Source: REEB95 sp963810055
Lineage (GTDB): Bacteria; Pseudomonadota; Alphaproteobacteria; ATCC43930; CGMCC-115725
Length of the DNA: 64,000 nucleotides
Direction of reading: 5' to 3'
Assembly: GCA_963810055.1 (NCBI GenBank)
Contig: CAWEME010000020.1
Span: forward strand, 62,001-126,000
The position numbers and the translations under genes are program-made. The number at the start of each line of letters is the position of its first letter. Position 1 is the first letter of the stretch. Positions 16,198 through 24,032 of this stretch are shown here, one piece after another. Under the pieces are notes generated by a model that saw only the letters and a program-made list of their open reading frames with translations, did no database searches and had not been told where the DNA came from.

Positions 16198-16949
16198 AGG
16201 CGCTGGTGACGCGGCCGTTGCCCGACGCCTTGGCGCTGGCCAAGACTCTCGCCGCGCGCGGCATCGAGGCGGTGCCGGAGCCGCTTTTGACCATACGCCC
16301 CAAGCCGGACGCGGCGGCGCTCTTGGAGCGGGAACTCGGCGGCGTCCAGGCGCTGTTGTTCACCAGCGCCAACGGCGCGCGGGCTTTCGCGGCTTCCTGC
16401 CGGCGGCGCGATTTTCCGGTGTTCGCGGTGGGCGACGCCACGGCGCGGGCGGCCAAGGCGGCGGGCTTCGCCAATGTCGAAAGCGCGCAAGGCAATTCCG
16501 CCGACCTGGCCAAATACGCCGCGGCGCGACTCAAGCCCGGGAGCGGCGCGTTGCTTCACGTCTCCGCCGGCGAGGTCGCGGGCGATCTGGCCGGACCTCT
16601 CGCCAAGGGCGGATTCCGGCTGCGGCGCGCGGCGATCTACGATGCGGTGGCGGCGGAACGCTTGAGCGCGGAGACGCAAGCGCTTATCAGGCGCGGCGCC
16701 TTGGATGCCGCGCTGTTTTTCTCTCCCCGCACGGCGCGTTGCTTTGTTAGGCTTGCGGGCGAGGCCGGGCTGAAGGACGGGCTGGCCGGGACGGTGGCCT
16801 TCGCCTTGAGCGCGGAGGTGGCGGGGGCCTTGCGGGAGATAGCCTGGCGGCGCATCGAGGTGGCCGCAATCCCCACCGAAGACGCGTTGCTGGCGGAGCT
16901 CGACCGTTGCCGCGCGGACGGGGACAAGGGACAAAAGGCGTTTTCATGA
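16194..16949 (+). CDS. hemD: Uroporphyrinogen-III synthase
   Basis: A 251-residue enzyme that closes hydroxymethylbilane with inversion of ring D. The start is GTG at 16194, overlapping the hemC stop as GTGA and giving VKALVTRPLPDALALAKTL, the usual N terminus. LLFTSANGARAFAA, FAVGDATARAAKAAGFANV, LLHVSAGEVAGDLAGPL and AALFFSPRTARCF are recognisable despite the family's low conservation. Its TGA overlaps the next ATG as ATGA, so the four genes are probably translationally coupled. Confidence 0.92.
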   Translation: MKALVTRPLPDALALAKTLAARGIEAVPEPLLTIRPKPDAAALLERELGGVQALLFTSANGARAFAASCRRRDFPVFAVGDATARAAKAAGFANVESAQGNSADLAKYAAARLKPGSGALLHVSAGEVAGDLAGPLAKGGFRLRRAAIYDAVAAERLSAETQALIRRGALDAALFFSPRTARCFVRLAGEAGLKDGLAGTVAFALSAEVAGALREIAWRRIEVAAIPTEDALLAELDRCRADGDKGQKAFS

Positions 16950-17893
16950 GCGATCCGGCGACCATCGATCACGACCCCGCAACAGCCGCGCGCAAGAAAG
17001 GCCGGCGCTTCGCGGTGATAAGCTGGCTGGTTGCGAGCCTGATCCTGGTGCTGGCGCTGGTCGCGACCTCGCCTTATTGGGCGCCGCCGCTGTTGCCCAT
17101 CCTGCCCTGGAGCACGGGCGGCGCTGCGGGCAACGCGGGTTTGGGCGGCAGGCTCGACGCCATCGAGCACAGGCTGAACGATCTTTCGGGCCAGGCCGCG
17201 ATACCGGCGGCGGCGCCGGATTTGACCGCAATCGAGGACAAGCTCCGGGACCAGGCGGCGGCGTTGGACAAGCTGCAAGACAACGCGCAGAAACTCGACC
17301 AGCGGATCACGGCGCTCGAAGCGCGGATTGCCACCATGAGCGACGACCCGCAACGGCTGCTGCTGGTGTCGCTCGACGAGCTGGCGGCGGCGATTGGAAC
17401 CTCGCGGCCTTATGCCGGCGAGCTGGGCGCGGCCGAGGCGCTGGCGGCGGGCAAGCCCGATATCCTGGCGCAGTTGAAGACGCTCGACGCGAGCGCGGCC
17501 GCCGGCATTTCCGGCGCGGCGGTGTTGGCGCGGCAATTCTCGGCCGAGGTCGCGCCCGCTTTGATGCGATCCTCCGCCGAGACCGTTGCCCCCGGCGAAA
17601 GCTGGTGGCGGCGCATCCTGGCCCGGCTCCAAAGCCTGGTGGTGATCCGCCGCACCGACCAAGCAGGCCAGCAAGCGGCCGATCCGGTGGCGGCGGCTGT
17701 CGCTTCGGCCGAAGCGGCGCTCGACCAGGGCGACATCGCGGGCGCGGTGGCCGCAGTCGAGAGCCTGCCGGCGGAGAACGAGGCGCCGGCGCAGGCCTGG
17801 CTCGTCCGCGCCAAGCAAAGACTCGCCGCCGAGGCGGCGGTGGCGTTGGCGATCCAGTCCGCTTCCCAGGCGATGGGCGCCAAGGCCCCGTGA
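16946..17893 (+). CDS. Mitofilin-like membrane protein (COG4223 type)
   Basis: A 315-residue protein at the position alphaproteobacteria usually have a mitofilin/Mic60-related gene. The start ATG at 16946 overlaps hemD. A cytoplasmic N-terminal stretch with KKGRR is followed by one membrane helix (FAVISWLVASLILVLALVATSPYW, residues 31-54). Next is a coiled-coil region (DAIEHRLNDL...DKLRDQAAALDKLQDNAQKLDQRITALEARI) and an Ala-rich helical C-terminal domain resembling the mitofilin signature part. It probably sits in the inner membrane with a periplasmic domain shaping membrane architecture or contact sites. Confidence 0.8.
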   Translation: MSDPATIDHDPATAARKKGRRFAVISWLVASLILVLALVATSPYWAPPLLPILPWSTGGAAGNAGLGGRLDAIEHRLNDLSGQAAIPAAAPDLTAIEDKLRDQAAALDKLQDNAQKLDQRITALEARIATMSDDPQRLLLVSLDELAAAIGTSRPYAGELGAAEALAAGKPDILAQLKTLDASAAAGISGAAVLARQFSAEVAPALMRSSAETVAPGESWWRRILARLQSLVVIRRTDQAGQQAADPVAAAVASAEAALDQGDIAGAVAAVESLPAENEAPAQAWLVRAKQRLAAEAAVALAIQSASQAMGAKAP

Positions 17894-17903
17894 TGCGGAT
17901 CCC

Positions 17904-19291
17904 ATGATGCGGCCTTGGCCCGCGATCATCCTGGTGCTGCTCCTGGTGGCGGGGGCGGTGTTCGTCGCCGACCGGCCGGGCAGCGTGGTGGTGGAATGGC
18001 AGCATTGGCGGCTCGACACCTCGGTCGCGGTGCTGGCGCTGGGCACGGTTTTCGCGGCGCTGGCGGGCGGCTGGCTCTTTATCGTGCTGCGCAAGCTGAT
18101 CCGCGCGCCGCGCGATTTTTTGAACGCCCGGCGCGAACGCAAGCGGCGCGAAGGCTATCGCGCGCTGACCTTGGGCCTGGCGGCGGCGGCTTCGGGCGAC
18201 GCGATCGAGGCGCAACGCTTCGCGCGCCGGGCGGCGAAGCTGCTCAGCGAGAAACCGCTGACGCTGCTGTTGTCGGCGCAGGCGGCGCAGCTTGCGGGCG
18301 ACGGCGACGCCGCCAAGCGCCATTTCACCGCCATGCTCGACGAGCCCGAGACCGCGTTCCTGGGACTTCGCGGCCTGATCGCGCGCGCGCTCCAGGCGGG
18401 CGACGAGACCTTGGCCTTGAAGCTCCTCGAACAGGCGCGGAAGCTGCGCCCGCGCACGCCCTGGGTGTTGCAGGGGCGGTATGAATTGCTGGCGCGCGCC
18501 TTGCGCTGGGACGAGGCGGAAGAAGCGCTTGCCGAGGCGATCCGGTTCAAGGGCGTGAACGCCGAGGAAGCCCGGCATCACCGCGCCGCCTTGCTCTATG
18601 AGCGCGGACGGGACGCGCAAGCAAGCGGCCGCGCGCGCGACGCGCTCGACCTGGCCGCGCGCGCCCATGCGCTCGATCCCGGTTTCGCCCCGGCGACCGC
18701 ATGGTACGCGCAGCTGCTCGAAGCCGCCGGCAAGAAACGGCGCGCGCGCAAGACCATCGAAGCAGCGTGGCGGCTCTCGCCGCATCCCGATCTCGCCCGT
18801 TGTTACGGCGCGCTTTACGCCGAAGAGAGCGATCTGGCGCGGGTGAAGCGTTTCGAGCGGCTGGCCCAGCTCAACCCCGGCCATGCCGAAAGCGAAGTGG
18901 CGCTGGGCCAGGCCGCGCTCAAGGCGCGGCTGTGGGGCGAGGCGCGCCGGCATTTGCTGGCGGCGGGCGCGGACGGCATTGCTTTGCCGCCGCGGCTGTG
19001 CCGGCTGATGGCCGAGATCGAGGAGGCGCAGAGCGGCGACCCGGCCGCCGCGCGGCTCTGGCTCGAACGCGCGGCCAATTCCACTTCGCTCGATCCGGCC
19101 TATGCCTGCAACGCCTGCGGCGCGTGGAGCCCGAGCTGGGCGCCGCTGTGCCCGCATTGCCGCGGCTTCGACGCGCTGGTGTGGCGGGCGCGGCCGGGCG
19201 AAAGCGTTGGTGCTGCGGCGTTTCTGCCCGCCTCCATTGACGATCAAAGCAAGGCGGTTGTAGGGTCCGCCGCGTTTCGTTTCCCGGTTTC

Positions 19292-19301
<10 letters not shown>
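17904..19301 (+). CDS. hemY: HemY-family TPR membrane protein
   Basis: A 465-residue membrane protein of the HemY (COG3898) type, linked by location to haem synthesis though its biochemical role is unsettled. Two N-terminal helices (residues 5-22 and 40-62) precede RAPRDFLNARRERKRREGYRAL, the HemY_N signature. Tetratricopeptide-like repeats follow to about residue 380. Near the C terminus CNACGAWSPSWAPLCPHCRGFDAL forms a zinc-ribbon/rubredoxin-like module like that of LapB. The first in-frame stop (TAG at 19299-19301) lies inside the tRNA-Thr gene, so coding region and tRNA overlap by ten bases. Confidence 0.85.
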
Positions 19302-19366
<65 letters not shown>

Positions 19367-19412
19367 TTGAATCAATGACTTAGCAGTTTTAAATCGCTCC
19401 GAACGGGGCGCA

Positions 19413-19430
19413 GGTACCACACAGGTACCA
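19413..19430 (+). other. Possible integrase arm-type site, left end
   Basis: GGTACCACACAGGTACCA, two direct GGTACCA units 11 bp apart, 46 bp inside attL. The same arrangement with one mismatch is at 36958-36975. Role as integrase or excisionase binding sites is inferred. Confidence 0.5.
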
Positions 19431-19545
19431 AGCAGATTTTAAGCATCAGGCCGAGCCCGTTGTTAATGGCATGGTTAATGGTCTGGTTGGTTACTGCGGC
19501 TCGCAACTATCGAGAGTCATACTCGCTTGCCCGAGAACCTTCTTG

Positions 19546-20280
19546 TCAACCGATCTTGCCGAGCGCAGGGAAGGTTTCTAGCAGCCAGTAAGAAAAAGTC
19601 GTGAGTTCGCCCGTGATGATTGCAACCCCCATTGTCACGACGACGGCACCAGCGCCGATTTCGATCATCCGCCCGATCCGTTTGAGCGCCTTCAAGCGGC
19701 CTACGAGCCGGTCGGTAAACGCGGCAACGACCAGAAACGGCACTGCGAGACCGAACGAATAGAGGGTAAGCAGGACAATCCCCTGCCTCACAGTCGCGGA
19801 GACTGCGCTCACCGTCAGGATCGCGCCGAGGACCGGTCCGATGCACGGCGTCCAGCCGAAGGCGAAGGCGAGGCCAAGGACATAGGCGCCCAACGGCCGC
19901 CCTTCGGGGTGACTCGCGCGAAAGCGGAAGTCACGCATGAAGAAAGCCGGTCGCGGCAGGCCCAGCATCATAAGTCCGAACAGGATGACGATGGCTCCGG
20001 CGACGAGATTAGCCTCGTACCGATAAGACAGCAGCCATTGGCCCAATGCCGTGGCGCTAGCGCCGAGGGCGATAAATACGGTTGAGAACCCCAGCACGAA
20101 AAACACGCCCAACCGCAGAGCGGCGAGCCGCACTGGCGGGCCCGAGACGAGCCGTTCAAGCGACTCGTCGGAGACATAGGCGACATAGGCCGGCATCAGC
20201 GGCAGCACGCAAGGCGAAAGAAACGAAACCACACCGGCGGCGAAGCTCGTCAGCAGGCCAAGGGCCGTCAACTCAGGCAT
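19546..20280 (-). CDS. CcdA/DsbD-type thiol-disulfide membrane transporter
   Basis: A 244-residue inner-membrane protein that by family passes reducing equivalents from cytoplasmic thioredoxin to periplasmic thiol proteins. About six helices can be seen. The two conserved redox Cys are in FLSPCVLPLMPAYVAYVSD (first helix) and FAFGWTPCIGPVLGAIL (fourth). It lies immediately downstream of the TlpA/DsbE-like gene on the same strand, a natural partner as its periplasmic acceptor. Canonical cytochrome c maturation genes are absent from the island, so the pair may serve metal-binding periplasmic proteins instead. Confidence 0.9.
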   Translation of the reverse strand: MPELTALGLLTSFAAGVVSFLSPCVLPLMPAYVAYVSDESLERLVSGPPVRLAALRLGVFFVLGFSTVFIALGASATALGQWLLSYRYEANLVAGAIVILFGLMMLGLPRPAFFMRDFRFRASHPEGRPLGAYVLGLAFAFGWTPCIGPVLGAILTVSAVSATVRQGIVLLTLYSFGLAVPFLVVAAFTDRLVGRLKALKRIGRMIEIGAGAVVVTMGVAIITGELTTFSYWLLETFPALGKIG

Positions 20281-20317
20281 CGTGCCGCTTCCCTTGCGTC
20301 TGTTGCGCTTGCCGCGG

Positions 20318-20935
20318 CTAGTGAGCCGACCACGCGGCAGCTCTCCGGTCTTCGCGCAGACTTACGATGCGCGGCAATATGACCTCGTCGAGAATCTTCT
20401 GCGTGAACGGGCCAACCTGCTTGTAGACGATACGGCCATTCTGGTCGACGAGGAATGTCTCGGGCACGCCGTAGACGCCCCAGTCGATCGCAACTCGGCC
20501 GTCAAGATCGGCGCCGGTGCGGGTGTAAGGATCGCCCATGCTGTCGAGCCAGCGCGCGGCGTCCTCCGGCCGGTCCTTGTAGTTGAGGCCATGGATGGTC
20601 ACGGCCCCACTCGACTTGAGCGCCATCAGAAGCGGGTGCTCCTCGCGGCAGGCGACGCACCATGACGCGAAGACGTTGACCAGCGACACCTCGCCCTTGA
20701 GATTCTCCGTCGCCAAGCCGAGCGTCCGCCCTTGGACGGGCGGCAGCCAGAAGATGGGCACCGGCTTGCCAAGCAACGGCGAGGGAAGAATGCGCGGGTC
20801 CAGGCCGAGCCCGATGGCGAAGGCCACGGCGATAATGAGGAAGGCCGTCACCGGAATGAAAGACAGCGGATGGCGGCGTCGCGGCGCGGCGGGGACGGTC
20901 ACGGCCTTTAGCATGGCGGGTGAGTCTTTATTCAT
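20318..20935 (-). CDS. TlpA/DsbE-type periplasmic thiol-disulfide oxidoreductase
   Basis: A 205-residue membrane-anchored thioredoxin-fold protein. The ATG at 20935 is chosen; a GTG three bases earlier is possible. One N-terminal helix (HPLSFIPVTAFLIIAVAFAIGLGL, about 22-45) anchors it. The active site is in SLVNVFASWCVACREEHPLLMAL (WCVAC, a C-x-x-C variant of WCxxC). IDWGVYGVPETFLVDQNGRIVYKQVG contains the cis-Pro loop. CcmG/DsbE proteins have this layout, reducing disulfides in the periplasm. It overlaps the upstream gene's stop by eight bases and precedes the ccdA-like gene. Confidence 0.88.
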   Translation of the reverse strand: MNKDSPAMLKAVTVPAAPRRRHPLSFIPVTAFLIIAVAFAIGLGLDPRILPSPLLGKPVPIFWLPPVQGRTLGLATENLKGEVSLVNVFASWCVACREEHPLLMALKSSGAVTIHGLNYKDRPEDAARWLDSMGDPYTRTGADLDGRVAIDWGVYGVPETFLVDQNGRIVYKQVGPFTQKILDEVILPRIVSLREDRRAAAWSAH

Positions 20936-21401
20936 CACAGCAGTCCGCGAGCTGGCTCAACAAATCCTCAAGCCGCGTGCTGCTTCGTGCGGTGTCCTTT
21001 ATTTTTTCTGCGCTGATGAGTTTCAATTTGAGCGCCCAAAAGATGGAGTAGATTTTGTAAGCCTTCTCGAACATGCTTTTGGCTTTGTCCTTCTGGCCTT
21101 CTGATTGAAGTTTATTGCCGACTTCCATGAGTCGCATCGTGGCGGCGAGAAGGTGCTTCGATATACACCAGGTTTCTCCTTCGTGATTCGGCATCAAACT
21201 TGCCAGGGCTTCCTTCCTGACCTTCCGAACCTCTTGCGCGGTGTCGAAATACTCGTCCTTTGATGTTTTAACGCCGGTAAAAAAGAAATGTTCTTCGAGG
21301 CTGATAAAATTCATGACCGCAATGCTCAAGTCCTCCGCGGTCGAGAGATCGGCACCGGCTCTCGTTTTTAGAGACTCTATTTTTTCGAGCAATGTGTTCA
21401 T
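20928..21401 (-). CDS. Unrecognised helical protein in the thiol/metal module
   Basis: A 157-residue, probably cytoplasmic protein with no signal peptide or membrane segment. It is predicted mostly alpha-helical (MNTLLEKIESLKTRAG, LSTAEDLSIAVMNFISLEEHFFF, EVRKVRKEALASLM, KHLLAATMRLMEVGNKL, KDKAKSMFEKAYKIYSIFWAL). Features that might bind metal are ISLEEHFFF, the single WCISKH and a C-terminal DCCDE. I do not recognise the family. GGAAAGGG lies upstream of the ATG at 21401. It overlaps the TlpA-like gene by eight bases, so it is translated with it, and follows the second CcdA-like gene by 25 bp. Coding style is less GC-rich than the chromosome. Confidence 0.75.
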   Translation of the reverse strand: MNTLLEKIESLKTRAGADLSTAEDLSIAVMNFISLEEHFFFTGVKTSKDEYFDTAQEVRKVRKEALASLMPNHEGETWCISKHLLAATMRLMEVGNKLQSEGQKDKAKSMFEKAYKIYSIFWALKLKLISAEKIKDTARSSTRLEDLLSQLADCCDE

Positions 21402-21426
21402 GATGATGAATCCCTTTCCGGTAGTT

Positions 21427-22206
21427 CTAGATGAAGAAGACCAAGAACCCGATGCCGATCATGGCGACGCCCGACCACTGCCGAACACCCTTCAGGTTCG
21501 TCTTCTTCCACTCCTGCAATTTTTCCAGGAGAGCTTGGTTGGCGGCGATCCACAGCACGGCCACGAGTGGCGCGATGAGGATCAGGTTGTAGAGCACCAG
21601 GTAGCCAAAACCCGACGCGTACGTTACCTGGTCGTGCAAGAGACCGATCACCATGAGATAGGGGCCGCCCATGCACGGGAATTGGCAGATTCCGACCAGG
21701 AGTCCCAGCCCAAATGCGGCCGGAAGCGACGCTTGCTCCATCAAGGCAGCCATCGGTGCATGCGACACGGACGGGATTTTAAGCTTGACCGGGAATCTTG
21801 GGAAAAACGCGTTTGCGATATTGATCGTGCCGAACCCGATGAGAAGCGTCGCACCAAGCTTGCCCATGAAGTGGGGCGTGTTGAACAAGTGCAGGACCTG
21901 GAGAAGGCCGAGGCCTATCAGCAGATAGGCCGCGAAAATTCCGGCGATATACGTTCCGCCGATCTGAAGAACCTTGCCTCTCGTCATCTGCATCGCAAAG
22001 ACAAAGGCGATGGTGATGAGAAGAATGGAGAACGAACACGGATGTACGCTATCAAGAAGAGAGGACACCAAAACCAGTGGCAAGAGCCACGTGCCCCCGT
22101 TGCTGATCTGCCAAAGGAATTCGGCGGAACCAGAACTGTGTCTCAGGAGAACGATCCCCGTGAGAGCGACGGCAAGGACGAGTATGATGCCTACGAGTCG
22201 GTTCAT
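21427..22206 (-). CDS. Second CcdA/DsbD-like membrane protein (divergent)
   Basis: A 259-residue polytopic membrane protein with six or seven helices. Two motifs resemble the CcdA redox sites: LLDSVHPCSFSILLITIAF (Pro-Cys) and GLLVGICQFPCMGGPYLMVIG (Pro-Cys again). It therefore probably carries electrons across the membrane, but it is distant from the 19546-20280 protein, with a long N-terminal helix before the first motif. Its start lies four bases from the DUF1573 stop, so the two are co-translated. DUF1573 protein as partner is inferred from adjacency. Confidence 0.8.
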   Translation of the reverse strand: MNRLVGIILVLAVALTGIVLLRHSSGSAEFLWQISNGGTWLLPLVLVSSLLDSVHPCSFSILLITIAFVFAMQMTRGKVLQIGGTYIAGIFAAYLLIGLGLLQVLHLFNTPHFMGKLGATLLIGFGTINIANAFFPRFPVKLKIPSVSHAPMAALMEQASLPAAFGLGLLVGICQFPCMGGPYLMVIGLLHDQVTYASGFGYLVLYNLILIAPLVAVLWIAANQALLEKLQEWKKTNLKGVRQWSGVAMIGIGFLVFFI

Positions 22207-22210
22207 GGCT

Positions 22211-22708
22211 TTACGGCCTCACGAGTGCTTTTATTTGGAGCTGCAGCACGCCTCCGTTCGCATCCGTGAGATCGATGGTCCTCTCCATCGGTCCAATGCC
22301 CGCCGGGCCGTGTGCATTCGGATCGAAGACGACATCGATGTCCATGGTTCCGCCGGCTCTGAAGAGTTTGCTTGCCTTGCTGCCATACCCCATGCCCGGC
22401 ATGCCGAATGGGCCTGTTCTCGATGCACCTTCGATGATGTAGGCGGTCGTGCACATGCACGATGTCGACAGACGCTCGATCAAAACGTCTTTGTCAGTTG
22501 GATTTGCGATTTTGAAGACGTGATCGACGTTGCCATTTTTCATCGAGATCACTCCAAAATCGAAAGTTTTCTGCAATGCGGAGAGAGCGCTTTTCATGTT
22601 GACGGCCGGTTGTGAATGAGCCGGCATATCATTGGCGCTGCCCCACCACATGAGGCCGACGATGGCCAATGCGATTAGTGCAATTGTGGCGACCATGTTC
22701 TTGTTCAT
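22211..22708 (-). CDS. DUF1573-family periplasmic protein
   Basis: A 165-residue protein with an N-terminal membrane anchor or signal (MVATIALIALAIVGLMWWGSA). The rest is the DUF1573 immunoglobulin-like domain: KTFDFGVISMKNGNVDHVFKIANPTDKDVLIERLSTSCMCTTA. The Cys-x-Cys is the family's conserved feature, often placed where metal or thiol chemistry occurs. A Gly/Met-rich insert (GPFGMPGMGYGSKASK) interrupts the domain. The C-terminal strands read IDLTDANGGVLQLQIKALV. It lies between the second CcdA-like gene and the DUF411 gene. A role as periplasmic metal or redox partner is inferred. Confidence 0.85.
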   Translation of the reverse strand: MNKNMVATIALIALAIVGLMWWGSANDMPAHSQPAVNMKSALSALQKTFDFGVISMKNGNVDHVFKIANPTDKDVLIERLSTSCMCTTAYIIEGASRTGPFGMPGMGYGSKASKLFRAGGTMDIDVVFDPNAHGPAGIGPMERTIDLTDANGGVLQLQIKALVRP

Positions 22709-22774
22709 CCGACATTCTCCATATGATCCGGATCGACGTGATTGAAGGCAGGTCCATGAAACCGCGAGGCCGTG

Positions 22775-23296
22775 CTAGACTCCGAAGTCCGCAAAATGAC
22801 TGGTATGTCCATCGGACGTGAATCCGACTACGCGATAGATGCCAGGGGAACCGTCCATCCCAGGCGATCCCGCTTGCATTCCCGGCAACGCAATGCCCCT
22901 CAATGCGGGGCGTTCAGCGAGCAGCTTTGCAATCGCCCCTGCCGGAACATGTCCTTCAATGATGTAACCATCGATCCGCGAGGTGTGGCACGAATAGAGT
23001 GCCTCTGGGATTCCGAGGGCTTCTTTAGTCGGCTCGGTGTTGGCGATGTTGTTGACATCGACGCGGTAACCCTTTCTGCGCATGTAGGAGACCCATTCGG
23101 TGCAGCAGCCGCAATCGGGCGATTTCCAGACCGTGATCGTTCCTGCGCTTGCCGACTCCGTCGAGCCGAGCAATGTCCAGACGAGCGCGCCACCGCCCGC
23201 GGCGACCGCCGCGCCGATCAGGAGCGCGCGTCGTGGAACGCCGGATTTGACAGCCTTGGATTCCGGTATGGTCGTACGAGTCATCTTATTCGACAT
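22775..23296 (-). CDS. DUF411 metal-binding protein
   Basis: A 173-residue exported protein. The ATG at 23296 is preferred because AGGAGAGAAGACA lies directly upstream; an ATG at 23317 adds seven residues. An N-terminal segment (RRALLIGAAVAAGGGALVWTLLGS) is preceded by a KSGVPRR stretch, so Sec or Tat export is possible. The DUF411 domain starts TITVWKSPDCGCCTEWVSYMRRKGYRVDVNN, where CGCC is the proposed metal site. SCHTSRIDGYIIEGHVPAGAI is also typical. DUF411 proteins are repeatedly linked with copper resistance. A Gly-rich insert near the C terminus (GMQAGSPGMDGSPG) is usual. Confidence 0.9.
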   Translation of the reverse strand: MSNKMTRTTIPESKAVKSGVPRRALLIGAAVAAGGGALVWTLLGSTESASAGTITVWKSPDCGCCTEWVSYMRRKGYRVDVNNIANTEPTKEALGIPEALYSCHTSRIDGYIIEGHVPAGAIAKLLAERPALRGIALPGMQAGSPGMDGSPGIYRVVGFTSDGHTSHFADFGV

Positions 23297-23471
23297 TGTC
23301 TTCTCTCTCCTCTTCATTGAAAGTGTCCCCGCTTTATCCGCGGGCGCCGCTTCAAAGCAGCCAGGGCGGCACCGCTTCGCAGACGGCGACCTCAGACGAG
23401 CTGACGTGCGGCTTCAAGCGGGAAAAGCGCAGCGACAACGCCTATGGCAATGCTAGGCGAGCGGCCGCGAA

Positions 23472-23927
23472 TTAGACGCGTGCTATAGGAGGGGAGAGTT
23501 CCGGCTCAAGCGAGCGCCCGTGCATCGTGACGGGGCGTGTCAATTGAACGGCCTGCTTCCAATCTTTGAAATGCAAAGAGCCGTCTGTCGGCATCATCAA
23601 GACTGGTAAGGCCACACAATTCTTCATTTTCACGCAGTCAGCGGATGCGTCCTTGGCATGGTTCGCCTTGTGCGAATCAAAATTGCCTGAGTCGGCTGTA
23701 TATGAAGCAGGATCATGAGAGTCCGCTTTGTGGGGAGCAGTGACCTCAAAGGCGGCCTCGTGCATAACCATGTCCCCAGAGGCTATCGCCATTGACCCGG
23801 CGCATCCGGTCATCGGATTTTGCGCATAAGCTTGCGCCCACGTTCCAACACTGAACGCGATGATCGTGAGCCATATAAAGAGCCGTTTGACGAGCGTCAG
23901 GCGCACAAAAACCCCATAATTCGACAT
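23472..23927 (-). CDS. Small secreted Cys/His/Met-containing protein
   Basis: A 151-residue protein of unknown function. The signal peptide spans residues 1-35 (LVKRLFIWLTIIAFSVGTWAQAYA-Q). The mature part has a Cys (TGCAGSM), then a His/Asp-rich hydrophilic stretch with HKADSHDPAS and SHKANHAKDASADC, and CVKMKNCVALPVLMM. The C-x-M-x-x-C group with several His and Met suggests copper or other soft-metal binding, resembling the DUF2946-like small proteins of metal operons without my being able to assign it. It is transcribed on the minus strand between the kinase and the DUF411 gene. Confidence 0.65.
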   Translation of the reverse strand: MSNYGVFVRLTLVKRLFIWLTIIAFSVGTWAQAYAQNPMTGCAGSMAIASGDMVMHEAAFEVTAPHKADSHDPASYTADSGNFDSHKANHAKDASADCVKMKNCVALPVLMMPTDGSLHFKDWKQAVQLTRPVTMHGRSLEPELSPPIARV

Positions 23928-24032
23928 TCCCCGGATGACCGGGGCTCCGGCGAAATAATCGTTATATTTGCCAACCGTTTTTGGCTCGGCATTGACCTAG
24001 ATCAAGGGCGGTGAAATCACCGTGGAACGGCC

